Assembly: GCA_902802355.1 (NCBI GenBank)
Contig: CADCLU010000004.1
Location: forward strand, 1-64,000
Source: an uncultured Erysipelotrichaceae bacterium
GTDB taxonomy: Bacteria; Bacillota_I; Bacilli_A; RFN20; CAG-826
DNA: 64,000 nucleotides
Direction of reading: 5' to 3'
Below are positions 9,480 through 17,577 of the stretch, piece by piece. Positions within the stretch are counted from its first letter, which is position 1; each line of letters begins with the position of its first letter. Below the pieces are notes generated by a model. That model was not told where the DNA came from, searched no databases, and was given only the letters and a program-made list of their open reading frames with translations. The position numbers and the translations under genes are program-made.

Positions 9480-9980
9480 CTATTTAACGTAGTTTGTGAT
9501 CATTCGCGGTTTGCCGTTCTTCTTATTAACGCCATACACGGCCACAACGTCTGCCGTTCTACCGTTAGTGCCTTTGATGTTTATGATGTACTGATATTTT
9601 ATGTCCCCGTATGTGTTTTTACTAATATTTACCAATTTAGCTTTTCCACTGACGATCGACTCATGAATCTGGTTCTTTAATGAATGATAGTTTTCTTTGG
9701 TAAAACCAAGGACTTTTTCATAAACAACTGCTTTATGTTTTCCAACAGGGTTGTCCTTATCTAGTGAGTATTTGATAAATTTTTCATCTGGGGTTACGGA
9801 TTTTTTGTAATTGGGCATGATTTTGCTCGTTTTCTTATCACCTCCAATCGAAGCGTAATTTGCGAATAAAAGTTCTGACTTAACATATGCGTGGGAACGT
9901 CCGGACGAACCACAACCATATCTTCCATTTGAAGGATCGTATTCTTGCATTTGTCTACCACCACCGAGTTTTACGGGCAT
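9480..9980 (-). CDS. DUF6883-domain protein, probable toxin of a toxin-immunity pair
   Basis: The 166-residue protein has a short N-terminal segment with a GG-x-QMQEYDPSNGRYG motif of the kind seen in phage-head or MuF-associated and polymorphic toxin proteins. A C-terminal DUF6883 domain follows (about residues 60-166: EKFIKYSLDKDNPVGKHKA, VLGFTKEN, GTNGRTADVVAVYGV). No signal peptide or membrane segment is visible. The start at 9980 is preferred because AGAGAGG lies about 8 bases upstream; a start at 10019 has no such site. The DUF4926 gene follows in the same operon. The biochemical activity of DUF6883 is not known to me. The composition is AT-rich compared with its neighbours. Confidence 0.7.
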   Translation of the reverse strand: MPVKLGGGRQMQEYDPSNGRYGCGSSGRSHAYVKSELLFANYASIGGDKKTSKIMPNYKKSVTPDEKFIKYSLDKDNPVGKHKAVVYEKVLGFTKENYHSLKNQIHESIVSGKAKLVNISKNTYGDIKYQYIINIKGTNGRTADVVAVYGVNKKNGKPRMITNYVK

Positions 9981-10068
9981 AAGAGTTACCTCTCTTTCTG
10001 CGTCTTTAGCGCAAAACAATTATGCAAGGGGCGTTCACAGGGCCAAACGACATGGAATTGTAGTTAAG

Positions 10069-10096
10069 TTGATTTAATGTTGAGATGATTTATAAT
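10069..10096 (+). promoter_or_regulatory. Promoter placing transcription start at the ATG of the 10103 gene
   Basis: TTGATT (10069-10074), a 16-base spacer and a perfect TATAAT (10091-10096) end only 6 bases before the ATG at 10103. The expected start of transcription coincides with the A of the ATG, so the message would be leaderless. No Shine-Dalgarno is present. Confidence 0.65.
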
Positions 10097-10102
10097 TTTG
10101 CT

Positions 10103-11278
10103 ATGCAAACAAAATTCGATTTGGGAACATTCCTCAATAAGACTCATCCAAGCAGATTAAAAAACTATTCTCGTGAAGACTTTCTCGATGGTTTGTTTCA
10201 CTCGTTCATAGAAGACAATGCGATTTTAGATAAAAACGGAAACCCATACATTTTTGGAAGAGAACTTGCATCACGGTTGTTCTCAAATAGAGTGGATTTG
10301 CCAAAAACCATTCAAAAAAGGATCAACCAGAAAACGTTCTTCAACGAGAAATATGTCGAAAAGGCAAGAGAAGCTTTTAACAAAGCCCTTGGGGAAACAA
10401 ACATTTTTTCCGCTTGCAACGACCTCTTCAGCATCATTAAAGAAGATAATTCGTTCGAAAAAAGGTACATCGATAAAATCGGATCCTTGATTTCGGAGGA
10501 AAAGTATTATTCATCCTTGTGGTTTATGTTGTGTCTTGCCTCTTTGTCATCAAACAGAAGAGGGATGAGCCCGTCACGCCAACAAGGCAGACCAAGAAAG
10601 ATCAGAATGAGAGAATCATTTTTTTATCTGTCTCAAAAGGAAAAAGAAGAAAGGGCTGAATACTTTATTGGCTTTTTGAAAAACTCTAATAACCATCTAA
10701 TAATGGAGAATCTTAGAGAATTGTTGGAAATCCTTGCGTACTGCCCAGTCAAAATTGCCGAAAAAGACAAACGAACCATTTGTTTTAATTTCTTGAAGAA
10801 CTGGACAAGCGACCAGGGAATAAGCGACAGGGAATCTTTTATCGAATCTTTTGATGATTCAAGAAGAACATTCGTCGATCGAAAACAAAATTTTGATGGT
10901 TGGGAGAAACCGATCAATGAAGCGTATGCTGAACTCATGATAGGCAGAATGAAAAAGACATTCGCAAACGCTAATGAAACCAAAGATTACTCACAGCCGA
11001 GCAAACTATTCTATGATTACTTCTTTGTCGATTCCTTTTTCACTAGTAATGAGTTCTTCTTGAAGGCGTTCCAGAAAAATAATTATTTTTTGCCGAACTA
11101 CAACGAACACATAAATCAAAGCTTGTGGACATATTGCCACAATGTTGCCTCTTTCCTCAAAAAGACAACCTTACAAAGGAGTTTGATTGATTATATTGCC
11201 GACAACAAAGATAGAAATGCAGATAATCCAACTGTTGCTGATAGATGTGACGCCTTAATCGAGAAAGCGTCTAAATAA
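10103..11278 (+). CDS. Protein of unknown function in the accessory block
   Basis: It encodes 391 residues. I do not recognise the family. It is hydrophilic, without signal peptide or membrane segments, and probably helical. Near residue 25 it has SREDFLDGLFHSFIED, then a stretch ending in ASRLF-x2-R-VDLPKTIQ. This loosely resembles the short helix-turn-helix-like N-terminal modules of some Firmicute accessory proteins. Around residues 158-170 lies a basic patch, QQGRPRKIR, similar to an AT-hook core. The start is set at 10103 because the -10 box overlaps an earlier ATG at 10085. It is divergent from the DUF6883/DUF4926 pair with about 120 bases between the starts. AT-richness and position suggest horizontal acquisition. 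Confidence 0.8.
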   Translation: MQTKFDLGTFLNKTHPSRLKNYSREDFLDGLFHSFIEDNAILDKNGNPYIFGRELASRLFSNRVDLPKTIQKRINQKTFFNEKYVEKAREAFNKALGETNIFSACNDLFSIIKEDNSFEKRYIDKIGSLISEEKYYSSLWFMLCLASLSSNRRGMSPSRQQGRPRKIRMRESFFYLSQKEKEERAEYFIGFLKNSNNHLIMENLRELLEILAYCPVKIAEKDKRTICFNFLKNWTSDQGISDRESFIESFDDSRRTFVDRKQNFDGWEKPINEAYAELMIGRMKKTFANANETKDYSQPSKLFYDYFFVDSFFTSNEFFLKAFQKNNYFLPNYNEHINQSLWTYCHNVASFLKKTTLQRSLIDYIADNKDRNADNPTVADRCDALIEKASK

Positions 11279-11307
11279 ACGTAGAAAACCCGTAATAAAT
11301 GAAAAAG

Positions 11308-11338
11308 GAGCGGGATTTGCCGCTCATTTTTGATTTTT
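11308..11338 (+). terminator. Intrinsic terminator between the 10103 gene and ogt (probably bidirectional)
   Basis: GAGCGG (11308-11313) pairs with CCGCTC (11320-11325), followed by ATTTTTGATTTTT. On the minus strand the same stem is followed by CTTTTTC, so it can also end ogt transcripts. Confidence 0.7.
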
Positions 11339-11344
11339 AGTTAC

Positions 11345-11845
11345 TTAGATTTTTGGGTCCATCGTCATGGAATTCTTTTCCATGTTGGCCTTCTCGAAGG
11401 CGAGGATCTTTCTCTTGAGTTCCACTCCTCCGACATATGAGCCAAGGTTACCGGTCTTCTGGATGACTCTGTGGCATGGGACGAAGACTGGGAGAGGGTT
11501 CTTACTGAGGACGAGTGCGACCTGTTTCTCAGCGTTAGGTTCCCCTATCGCTTCGGCGACTTCCTGATAAGTGCGGGTCTCAGCGTACGGGATTGTCATA
11601 ACGTACTCATAGACCTTCTTATCGAACTCGGTTCCGCCGAACCAGAGAGGGTTGTCGAATGATAAGCGCTGGCCGAAGAAGAACTGGTTGAGGGCGATGA
11701 TGCCATCATATAACGCAACGGTCTCCTCATTGACTGCGCCGATAGGATCGACGGCGCCAAAGAGCAAGCCCACGATATATTTGCCTTGGGTGACGATGGT
11801 AACATCGCCAATTGGGGTGTCATATACTGCGTAATGATTTGCCAT
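11345..11845 (-). CDS. ogt: Methylated-DNA--protein-cysteine methyltransferase
   Basis: It repairs O6-alkylguanine by moving the alkyl group to its own cysteine in a suicide reaction. The 166-residue protein has the N-terminal RNase H-like domain and the C-terminal DNA-binding domain with the active site FVPCHRVI (C124), followed by GNLGSYVGG. In most homologues the recognition helix reads ARAVG with the arginine finger that flips the base; here the segment is AEKQVAL, so lysine (K107) replaces arginine. The active cysteine is kept, so this is not an alkyltransferase-like (Atl) protein. GGAGAGG precedes the ATG, and a TATAAT lies further upstream. It is monocistronic. Confidence 0.93.
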   Translation of the reverse strand: MANHYAVYDTPIGDVTIVTQGKYIVGLLFGAVDPIGAVNEETVALYDGIIALNQFFFGQRLSFDNPLWFGGTEFDKKVYEYVMTIPYAETRTYQEVAEAIGEPNAEKQVALVLSKNPLPVFVPCHRVIQKTGNLGSYVGGVELKRKILAFEKANMEKNSMTMDPKI

Positions 11846-12043
11846 TTCTTCCTCTCCTTGTTATGGGAACTAATTATACGAATTATTTTTCGCTTTTCTA
11901 GAGAAACGCTTTAACCAGAAAAACTATTACAATTTCACTATAACTGAAATTATGGTGTACGTTTTTATTAATTGGTTCCTGTTATTATTTTTTCATACCT
12001 TTTGTACAAAAACAATTACCCTGCACCGATTTTAATTTCCCTA

Positions 12044-12071
12044 TTGATTTCTACGCGTATACGAGGATAAT
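12044..12071 (+). promoter_or_regulatory. Promoter of the infC-rpmI-rplT operon
   Basis: TTGATT (12044-12049), a 16-base spacer and GATAAT (12066-12071) fit a vegetative promoter. Transcription would begin near 12078, just before the L20 leader. The rest of the gap after ogt (11846-12043) is AT-rich and holds a 7-bp inverted repeat, AATTTCA/TGAAATT (11931-11951), with no known role. Confidence 0.6.
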
Positions 12072-12078
12072 ATCCCTT

Positions 12079-12220
12079 GTCGATAAAGTAGAAAGCAGTT
12101 CGCCATGAACTCGCCAGACTCCCAAAGGGAATTGGCAAAGGCTACGGAGAGATCGAAAGATCACTAACGAAGCGCGTGGCGAAGTGCCACGCTATTTTAT
12201 TGCCTAAGGAGGAAAAACTT
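12079..12220 (+). promoter_or_regulatory. Ribosomal protein L20-type autoregulatory leader with attenuator
   Basis: This leader precedes infC-rpmI-rplT. It contains a GATC-GAAA-GATC hairpin with a GNRA loop (12151-12162) and then a perfect stem, GCGTGGC (12174-12180) with GCCACGC (12186-12192), followed by TATTTTATT. The latter is an intrinsic attenuator placed just before the infC ribosome binding site. In Bacillus, L20 binds such a leader (a mimic of its 23S rRNA site) and causes premature termination. Position and the attenuator are visible in the sequence. The L20-binding fold itself is inferred. Confidence 0.7.
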
Positions 12221-12802
12221 ATCCCACACTTCAATCCAAACGATCGTCGCCGCCCTGAAAAGCGATTCGACCCCATCAATGAGCACATCCGTTACCCAGA
12301 GGTCCTTGTCATCGGACCAAACGGTGAACAGTTAGGCGTGATGAGCTCACAAAACGCGAACAAACTCGCGATGAGCTATGACCTTGACTTATTCTGCGTC
12401 GCTCCGAATGCGAAGCCTCCGGTTTGCAAGATCCTCAACTATGGGAAATACCGCTTCGAGCAGCAAAAGCAGCAGAAAGCCTCTAAGAAGAATCAGAAAA
12501 CCACTGAGACCAAAGAGGTTCAGTTGACTCCGGTCATTGGACAGCACGACCTTGAGACCAAGGCGCGCAAAGCCCGCGAATTCATCGAGAACGGCAACAA
12601 AGTCAATTGCTGTGTCTACTTCCGCGGACGCCAGCTCTCCCACAAGGAAGTTGGTGAGGATGTCATGAATAGGTTCCTTGCCCTCCTCGAAGACGTCTCT
12701 TCCATCGACAAAGCGCCATTCTGGGAAGAGAAACGCTACACAGTTATCTTGGCGCCATCCAAAAAGAAACAGGAGAAGAAAAATGCCGAAAATGAAAACT
12801 AA
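12221..12802 (+). CDS. infC: Translation initiation factor IF-3, probable AUC start codon
   Basis: IF-3 keeps the 30S subunit free and checks start codon choice. The protein has the N-terminal domain (INEHIRYPEVLVIGPNGEQLG), the KPPVCKILNYGKY linker start and the C-terminal domain (GQHDLETKARKAREF, VYFRGRQLSH). There is no ATG at the expected position. AAGGAGG at 12206-12212 is followed after exactly 8 bases by ATC at 12221, in frame, giving 193 residues. Rare start codons such as AUU or AUC in infC are a known device by which IF-3 represses its own synthesis. An upstream in-frame ATG at 12176 lies inside the attenuator stem. The 3' end overlaps rpmI by 20 bases. Confidence 0.93.
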   Translation: MPHFNPNDRRRPEKRFDPINEHIRYPEVLVIGPNGEQLGVMSSQNANKLAMSYDLDLFCVAPNAKPPVCKILNYGKYRFEQQKQQKASKKNQKTTETKEVQLTPVIGQHDLETKARKAREFIENGNKVNCCVYFRGRQLSHKEVGEDVMNRFLALLEDVSSIDKAPFWEEKRYTVILAPSKKKQEKKNAENEN

Positions 12803-12980
12803 GAAGGGTCTGGCCAAACGCGTCAGATTCAGCGCTTCCGGTAAAGTGAAAGTGCACCACTCCAACATGGGACACCTTGCCCCACGCAAGAGCCGCAAGC
12901 AGAGGAAGCACCTTGCTATGCCAAATTACCTCAGCAAGCAAGACGAGAGAAGAGTCACCGATATGATGGTGATCAAGTAA
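12783..12980 (+). CDS. rpmI: 50S ribosomal protein L35
   Basis: The 65-residue basic protein begins MPKMKTKKGLAKR and continues with the L35 pattern SGKVK and RKSRKQRKHL. The start at 12783 has AGGAG at 12771-12775, inside the end of infC, so the two genes overlap by 20 bases and are probably translationally coupled. rplT follows after 16 bases. This is the classic infC-rpmI-rplT order. Confidence 0.95.
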   Translation: MPKMKTKKGLAKRVRFSASGKVKVHHSNMGHLAPRKSRKQRKHLAMPNYLSKQDERRVTDMMVIK

Positions 12981-12996
12981 TTAAGGAGATATCACC

Positions 12997-13374
12997 ATGG
13001 CAAGAGTTAAAAACAGCGTTGCGACCCATGCTCGTCGCAAGAAGATTTTAAAAGCTGCTTCCGGCTACAGAGGCTCCAAGCACCTTTTATTCAAGACCGC
13101 TAAGGAACAGGTCCTTCGTGGTTACAACTACGCTTTCGTCAGCCGCAAAGATCGTAAGAGCGACTTCCGTAAGCTCTGGATCAAGCGTATCAACGCCGGC
13201 TGCCGTCAGTATGACCTCAGCTACAGCAAGTTCATGAACGGCCTTACCAAGGCTGGCATCATCAGCAAGACTGGTGAGGGCCTCAACCGTAAGATGCTCT
13301 CTGAGCTCGCCATCAGCGATCCAAAAGCCTTCGGCGAACTCGTCAAGACCGCCAAGAAGGCCTTAGAGAAATAA
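12997..13374 (+). CDS. rplT: 50S ribosomal protein L20
   Basis: L20 binds 23S rRNA early in 50S assembly and in Bacillus also represses its own operon through the leader upstream of infC. The protein has 125 residues, with the N-terminal extension [20 protein letters not shown] and the conserved [19 protein letters not shown] sits well placed before the ATG. It is the last gene of the operon. Confidence 0.97.
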   Translation: MARVKNSVATHARRKKILKAASGYRGSKHLLFKTAKEQVLRGYNYAFVSRKDRKSDFRKLWIKRINAGCRQYDLSYSKFMNGLTKAGIISKTGEGLNRKMLSELAISDPKAFGELVKTAKKALEK

Positions 13375-13395
13375 GCAAACTTCTTCTAAATAAAT

Positions 13396-13423
13396 AACCG
13401 CCCAGGAAACTGAGCGGTTTTTT
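13396..13423 (+). terminator. Intrinsic terminator after rplT
   Basis: ACCGC-C-CAG pairs with CTG-A-GCGGT around the GAAA tetraloop, followed by TTTTTT. Confidence 0.75.
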
Positions 13424-13424
13424 A

Positions 13425-14606
13425 TTATTTGTTTTCGAAGTCCACTTCTTCACCATCTTTGATCATGATGGCGTTCACATTCTCGACGCATTCATCGAGA
13501 AGGGTTTTCCAATCGAAGAGGCTTTCGTAGTATTCGCATTCGGAGATCTTCGGTCTCGTTTTTGGTTTCTTCGGTTTGAAGATGGTGCAGCAATCCTCGT
13601 ATGGGCGGATGGAGATATCGTAAGTCTCTATTTCCTGAGAGAGCTTGATGATATCAAGTTTGTCGGTTACCGCGAGAGGGCGGATGACTGGGAAGCTTGT
13701 GACATTATTGATCGTGACCATGCTGTCGAGGGTTTGGGAAGCGACCTGGCCAATTGATTCGCCAGAGGCGATACCCACGCAGTTATGACGGCGGGCCACT
13801 CTTTCGGCGATGCGGTACATCATCCTTCTCATGATGGTGATGCAGTATGGCTCAGCGACGTATTGGTAGATGGCAAGCTGAAGCTTGGTGAATGGGACGA
13901 TATTGAGTTTGACGCTTTCTTGATAGACGTTAAGTTTCTTGACGATATCCTTGAGCTTATCTAAGACGGCATCGGAAGTATATGGCGGTGCGGCGAAGTG
14001 GATGCATTCGATCTTGATTCCGCGTCTAAGCATCATGTAGGCAGCGACTGGGGAATCAATTCCACCGCTAAGCATCATCATGACTTTGCCGTTCATTCCA
14101 AGCGGATATCCTCCTGCACCCATGTAGGTATGGCTAGAAAGATATATGGCGTCTTTCCTGACATCCACATTGAGGGTGATGTCTGGATTATGGACATCGA
14201 CCTTTAAGTCGGTGTTCTTAAGGATCTGTCCTCCGAGGACACGGCTTAACTCTAGGCTTTGGAGAGGATATGTTTTGTCTCCTCTCTTGGTATTCACTTT
14301 GAAGGTCTTGCCTTCTTCGAGTTTGATTAAAGACAATGCGTCCTCTTTGAGTTTCTCGATATCCCTATCACTCTTGTAAACAAGAGAGATACGCTGGATA
14401 CCGCTCACCTTCTGAAGACGGGAGATGATTGGCATTGGGTCGCCTTCGAATCTCACATAGGTATGATCGTGATCGAAAGTCGTGACCGCGTTCATGCCCT
14501 TTAAGGCGTGACGGATATTCTTATTTAGTTCTCTGACGAACATCTTGCGGTTCTCACCTTTGGTGGAGAGCTCGCCATAATGGATCATTAAGGAATCGTA
14601 GTTCAT
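13425..14606 (-). CDS. thiI: tRNA 4-thiouridine sulfurtransferase ThiI
   Basis: ThiI adenylates U8 of tRNA and inserts sulfur, and in some species also donates sulfur to thiazole synthesis. The 393-residue protein has an NFLD/THUMP N-terminal region (THUMP about residues 60-165), the PP-loop SGGIDSP near residue 180, and a C-terminal DCCTIF that matches the position of the persulfide-relay cysteine. There is no rhodanese domain, as in Bacillus. It overlaps the cysteine desulfurase gene by 4 bases (ATGA), which is its sulfur donor. No thiamin synthesis genes are seen in the window, so tRNA thiolation is the likely role. Confidence 0.95.
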   Translation of the reverse strand: MNYDSLMIHYGELSTKGENRKMFVRELNKNIRHALKGMNAVTTFDHDHTYVRFEGDPMPIISRLQKVSGIQRISLVYKSDRDIEKLKEDALSLIKLEEGKTFKVNTKRGDKTYPLQSLELSRVLGGQILKNTDLKVDVHNPDITLNVDVRKDAIYLSSHTYMGAGGYPLGMNGKVMMMLSGGIDSPVAAYMMLRRGIKIECIHFAAPPYTSDAVLDKLKDIVKKLNVYQESVKLNIVPFTKLQLAIYQYVAEPYCITIMRRMMYRIAERVARRHNCVGIASGESIGQVASQTLDSMVTINNVTSFPVIRPLAVTDKLDIIKLSQEIETYDISIRPYEDCCTIFKPKKPKTRPKISECEYYESLFDWKTLLDECVENVNAIMIKDGEEVDFENK

Positions 14607-15733
14607 CTGTTGATGACTCCTTCTAGTACTTCTTTGAACGCTAGGACGAAGGTTTTGGCTTCTTCAAGCGTGTTTCTTTTTGAGAATGAGAGACGGATAG
14701 AGTTACGGGCGTCTCCTTCGCTTTTTCCCATTGCGGTCAATACCTCTGAGATAGGCTCGCCTTTGCTGTTACAGGCAGAGACGCTAGAGACGTAGATTCC
14801 TTTCTCACTAAGAGCCTCAAGAACGACTGAGGCTTTCTTGTTTATGAGAGAGAAATTGAGGACGTATGGAGAAGCGTCTATTGGTGAATTGAAGCGGATT
14901 TCGCTGGGGATATTGAGGTTTTGACGGAGATATTCAGAGATTTCTTTGACGTGCTTGAGATTCGACTCATAACCCTTTAAAGCCTCTTTGACGACATAGG
15001 CTTGGGTCATGACGGCTGGGACGTTCACGGTACCACTACGGAAGCCGAATTCCTGTCCACCGCCATCACTAAGAGGAGCGAACTTTATCTTGTTCAAATA
15101 GATGAGAGCGCCATCACCTCTAAGGCCTCCAATCTTATGGGAGCTATAGGTGAAGAGATCGAGTTTGGAATATGGGACTTTGACCTTGCCGATGGCTTGG
15201 GTGAGGTCACTATGGAAGAAGGCTTTCGGGAACTTATGGGTGAGGTCCGCTAGAGCGGAGAGATCATTAACGGCACCGGTCTCATTGTTCACTCCCATGA
15301 TGGAGACGAGGATGGTGTCTTTATCTAGTGCCTTTTCTAAAGAAAGAGGATCGACTTTGCCTTCTTCGGTAACTGGGAGATAGACGACTTCAAAGCCTTC
15401 CTTCTCAAGCTCTTTGAAAGCGTTTGTGACAGAAGGATGCTCCACTGAGGAAGTGATGAGTTTCTTGCCTCTATTCTTGTAGAAATGGGCGATGCCTTTG
15501 ATGGCGAGGTTATTACCTTCGGTAGCGCCGCTATTGAAGATGAGAGAATGGGTTTTGGCTAAGCCAAAAGACTCAAGGATGCTTGCTCTTGCTTTCTCAA
15601 GCTCCCTATCTGCCTGACGGCCAAGACCGTGCGTTGAAGAGGAGTTGCCAGGGAAATCCTTAACAGCTTTGAGATAGAAAGACAAAGCCTCTTCGAGAGG
15701 GGCCGTTGTGGCGGCGTTATCGAAATAGATCAT
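14603..15733 (-). CDS. Cysteine desulfurase (NifS/NifZ-like) feeding ThiI
   Basis: It is a PLP enzyme that takes sulfur from cysteine as a persulfide. The 376-residue protein has the N-terminal YFDNAATT, SVEHPS near residue 97, the PLP lysine in SSHKIGGLRG (about residue 198), and the catalytic cysteine in SACNSKGEPI (about residue 320). It overlaps ezrA upstream and thiI downstream by 4 bases each. The ezrA-nifZ-thiI order is the Bacillus arrangement, in which this desulfurase is dedicated to tRNA thiolation. Confidence 0.92.
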   Translation of the reverse strand: MIYFDNAATTAPLEEALSFYLKAVKDFPGNSSSTHGLGRQADRELEKARASILESFGLAKTHSLIFNSGATEGNNLAIKGIAHFYKNRGKKLITSSVEHPSVTNAFKELEKEGFEVVYLPVTEEGKVDPLSLEKALDKDTILVSIMGVNNETGAVNDLSALADLTHKFPKAFFHSDLTQAIGKVKVPYSKLDLFTYSSHKIGGLRGDGALIYLNKIKFAPLSDGGGQEFGFRSGTVNVPAVMTQAYVVKEALKGYESNLKHVKEISEYLRQNLNIPSEIRFNSPIDASPYVLNFSLINKKASVVLEALSEKGIYVSSVSACNSKGEPISEVLTAMGKSEGDARNSIRLSFSKRNTLEEAKTFVLAFKEVLEGVINR

Positions 15734-17460
15734 TTGCGGCGGAAAAGACGTTCGGAGTTGCCTCCGTTGATGGTTTTGGCGATGGCTTCGGCTTCGGTGA
15801 AGTGACCATCTAAGAAGAGGGTCTCAGCTTGGGAGAGGGTAGCGTTGTTGCTGCTATCGCTAGAACGGTATCTATTGGCGTGGACCACCGCTTCTTCGGC
15901 GTTCTTAAGAGATTCCTTATCGCTCTTAAGGGAGTTAAGGAGATAATCTCCTTTCTCACTGAGCTCGTTATAAGCGGCATCGACTTTCTTGACGTCGATT
16001 GGGGTGGATTTGAGGGTGGTGTAAAGAGTGCCGATTAACTCAAAGGCTTCTTCGAAGAGAGGAGAATACTTCTCAGTCATGGATGGGAGATTCATGTATC
16101 TCACTTCCGCTTCGGCATCCTTGATGGACTCATTGTAGGTTGAGAGGGCTTTGGCGGCTTTCTCGCAGTCGACCTTGAGGGAACGGAGATAGGCCTGGAA
16201 GTCGTTGATGTGATCGCTGGCTTCTTTGGATTGTTCCTTAAGGGCGTTCATCCTGCTTAACAGGATGGTGAATGGCTGCTTGGTACCGCTATGGATGAAG
16301 GTATCAAGGCTACGCTTAGAGGCGGCTGCGCTATTGATGTAACCCTGGATCTCATTGAGCTTGGCCTCATCTTCCTCATCGAGAAGGTAGATGGACTTGA
16401 TCTTTGGGAGAGCGTGCACGAGGTTGAGGTAGTTGTTCTGAATCTCGGTCTCATTGCTTGAGGCTTTGAAGCTCTCGGCTTCGAAGATGCTTCTGGCGTG
16501 GATTTCCTCTTCGAATTGCTCCTGATATTTGTCGATGCGGGCTCTCATGGAGTCGAACTTCTCCTGAACTCCTTGGATATTGAGGGTCTTAACCTGGGTG
16601 ACGATGGCGTCAAGCTCCGCTTCCATATCAGGGATGGTCTTCTTGAGCATGATGTGGTTAAGAGGATATCCATCCTTGATCATCTGCTCATAACGGACGG
16701 ATAAGGAATTGATCTTGTCCGGTAAGAGGTTGGTGATCTGGATGCAGATATCAGGAAGGGATTTGATGATGGAACGGACCTTGTTGACGACTGGAGCGAT
16801 TTTGTTCTTGTAGATCGATTCCGCTTCTTCATATCTCGCGTTCTCAATATGGGCATCGGCCTCATCAAGGAGATCGCTGACCTTCTTGAAAAGGAGGTCA
16901 AAGGAAGAGGTAAGAATCGAAAGGTCTGAGGATTTGAGATAGAACTCCTGCTTGACCTGACGGAAGGATTCTTTGCAGCGGAGCGATAAGGAGGAGACAT
17001 TCTCCTCGACAGCGAACTTGTCTTTGAGGCCTTTGTAGAGGGCTTCGACTTTCTCTTCGTATTCCCCTATCGTCTTTTTGGCCGATGGGAGATAGTTCTT
17101 AAGTTCCTTGTAACGTCTATCGGTGAAAAGGTCTTTGACGGAGTTTGAGGTGGCTTGGGCAAGAGAGTCCATGGAGTCACGGACGTTTTTGAAGTTGTTT
17201 GACCAGTTGGCGTATTCCTCGACATAGACGAGGTTCATCGTGGAGATGGTCTCAAGTCTTCTGATGTAAGCAAGGACGTCGCCGAAGAGAAGGGCGTGTT
17301 CCCTTTCGAAACGGCTGCAAAGATCTCTCGCTTGCCTCTTGAGGCTAAGTTTCGAGAAGACGGAGAAATAAAGCAAAACGCCTACGCCCGCTAATGCGAG
17401 GACGCTGACGATGATAATAGTGACGATAGCATCGGTCGGGAGTGCATCAAAAACAGTCAT
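15730..17460 (-). CDS. ezrA: Septation ring formation regulator EzrA
   Basis: EzrA is a membrane-anchored spectrin-like protein that binds FtsZ, prevents extra Z-rings and helps recruit wall synthesis to the septum. The 576-residue protein has one N-terminal membrane segment (about residues 10-30: AIVTIIIVSVLALAGVGVLL) followed by long helical repeats through to the C-terminus. The start at 17460 has GAAGG 7 bases upstream; earlier in-frame ATGs lack a site. It is co-transcribed with the desulfurase and thiI. Its presence indicates FtsZ-based division. Confidence 0.9.
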   Translation of the reverse strand: MTVFDALPTDAIVTIIIVSVLALAGVGVLLYFSVFSKLSLKRQARDLCSRFEREHALLFGDVLAYIRRLETISTMNLVYVEEYANWSNNFKNVRDSMDSLAQATSNSVKDLFTDRRYKELKNYLPSAKKTIGEYEEKVEALYKGLKDKFAVEENVSSLSLRCKESFRQVKQEFYLKSSDLSILTSSFDLLFKKVSDLLDEADAHIENARYEEAESIYKNKIAPVVNKVRSIIKSLPDICIQITNLLPDKINSLSVRYEQMIKDGYPLNHIMLKKTIPDMEAELDAIVTQVKTLNIQGVQEKFDSMRARIDKYQEQFEEEIHARSIFEAESFKASSNETEIQNNYLNLVHALPKIKSIYLLDEEDEAKLNEIQGYINSAAASKRSLDTFIHSGTKQPFTILLSRMNALKEQSKEASDHINDFQAYLRSLKVDCEKAAKALSTYNESIKDAEAEVRYMNLPSMTEKYSPLFEEAFELIGTLYTTLKSTPIDVKKVDAAYNELSEKGDYLLNSLKSDKESLKNAEEAVVHANRYRSSDSSNNATLSQAETLFLDGHFTEAEAIAKTINGGNSERLFRRK

Positions 17461-17542
17461 AAACATACCTTCGCCCATAAGTGTAGCACGCTTGTCGCGC
17501 ATATACGATACACGTATTGAGGGAATTTTTTAGGTCAAAATG

Positions 17543-17571
17543 TTGACAAGCGCCCTTTCTGTTACTATAGT
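17543..17571 (+). promoter_or_regulatory. rpsD promoter
   Basis: A perfect TTGACA (17543-17548), a 17-base spacer and TATAGT (17566-17571) make the strongest consensus promoter in the window. Confidence 0.85.
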
Positions 17572-17577
17572 AACCCT

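Noticed and set aside
12176-12220. infC starting at the ATG at 12176
   Set aside because: That ATG lies within the attenuator stem, has no ribosome binding site, and would add 15 residues not seen in IF-3.
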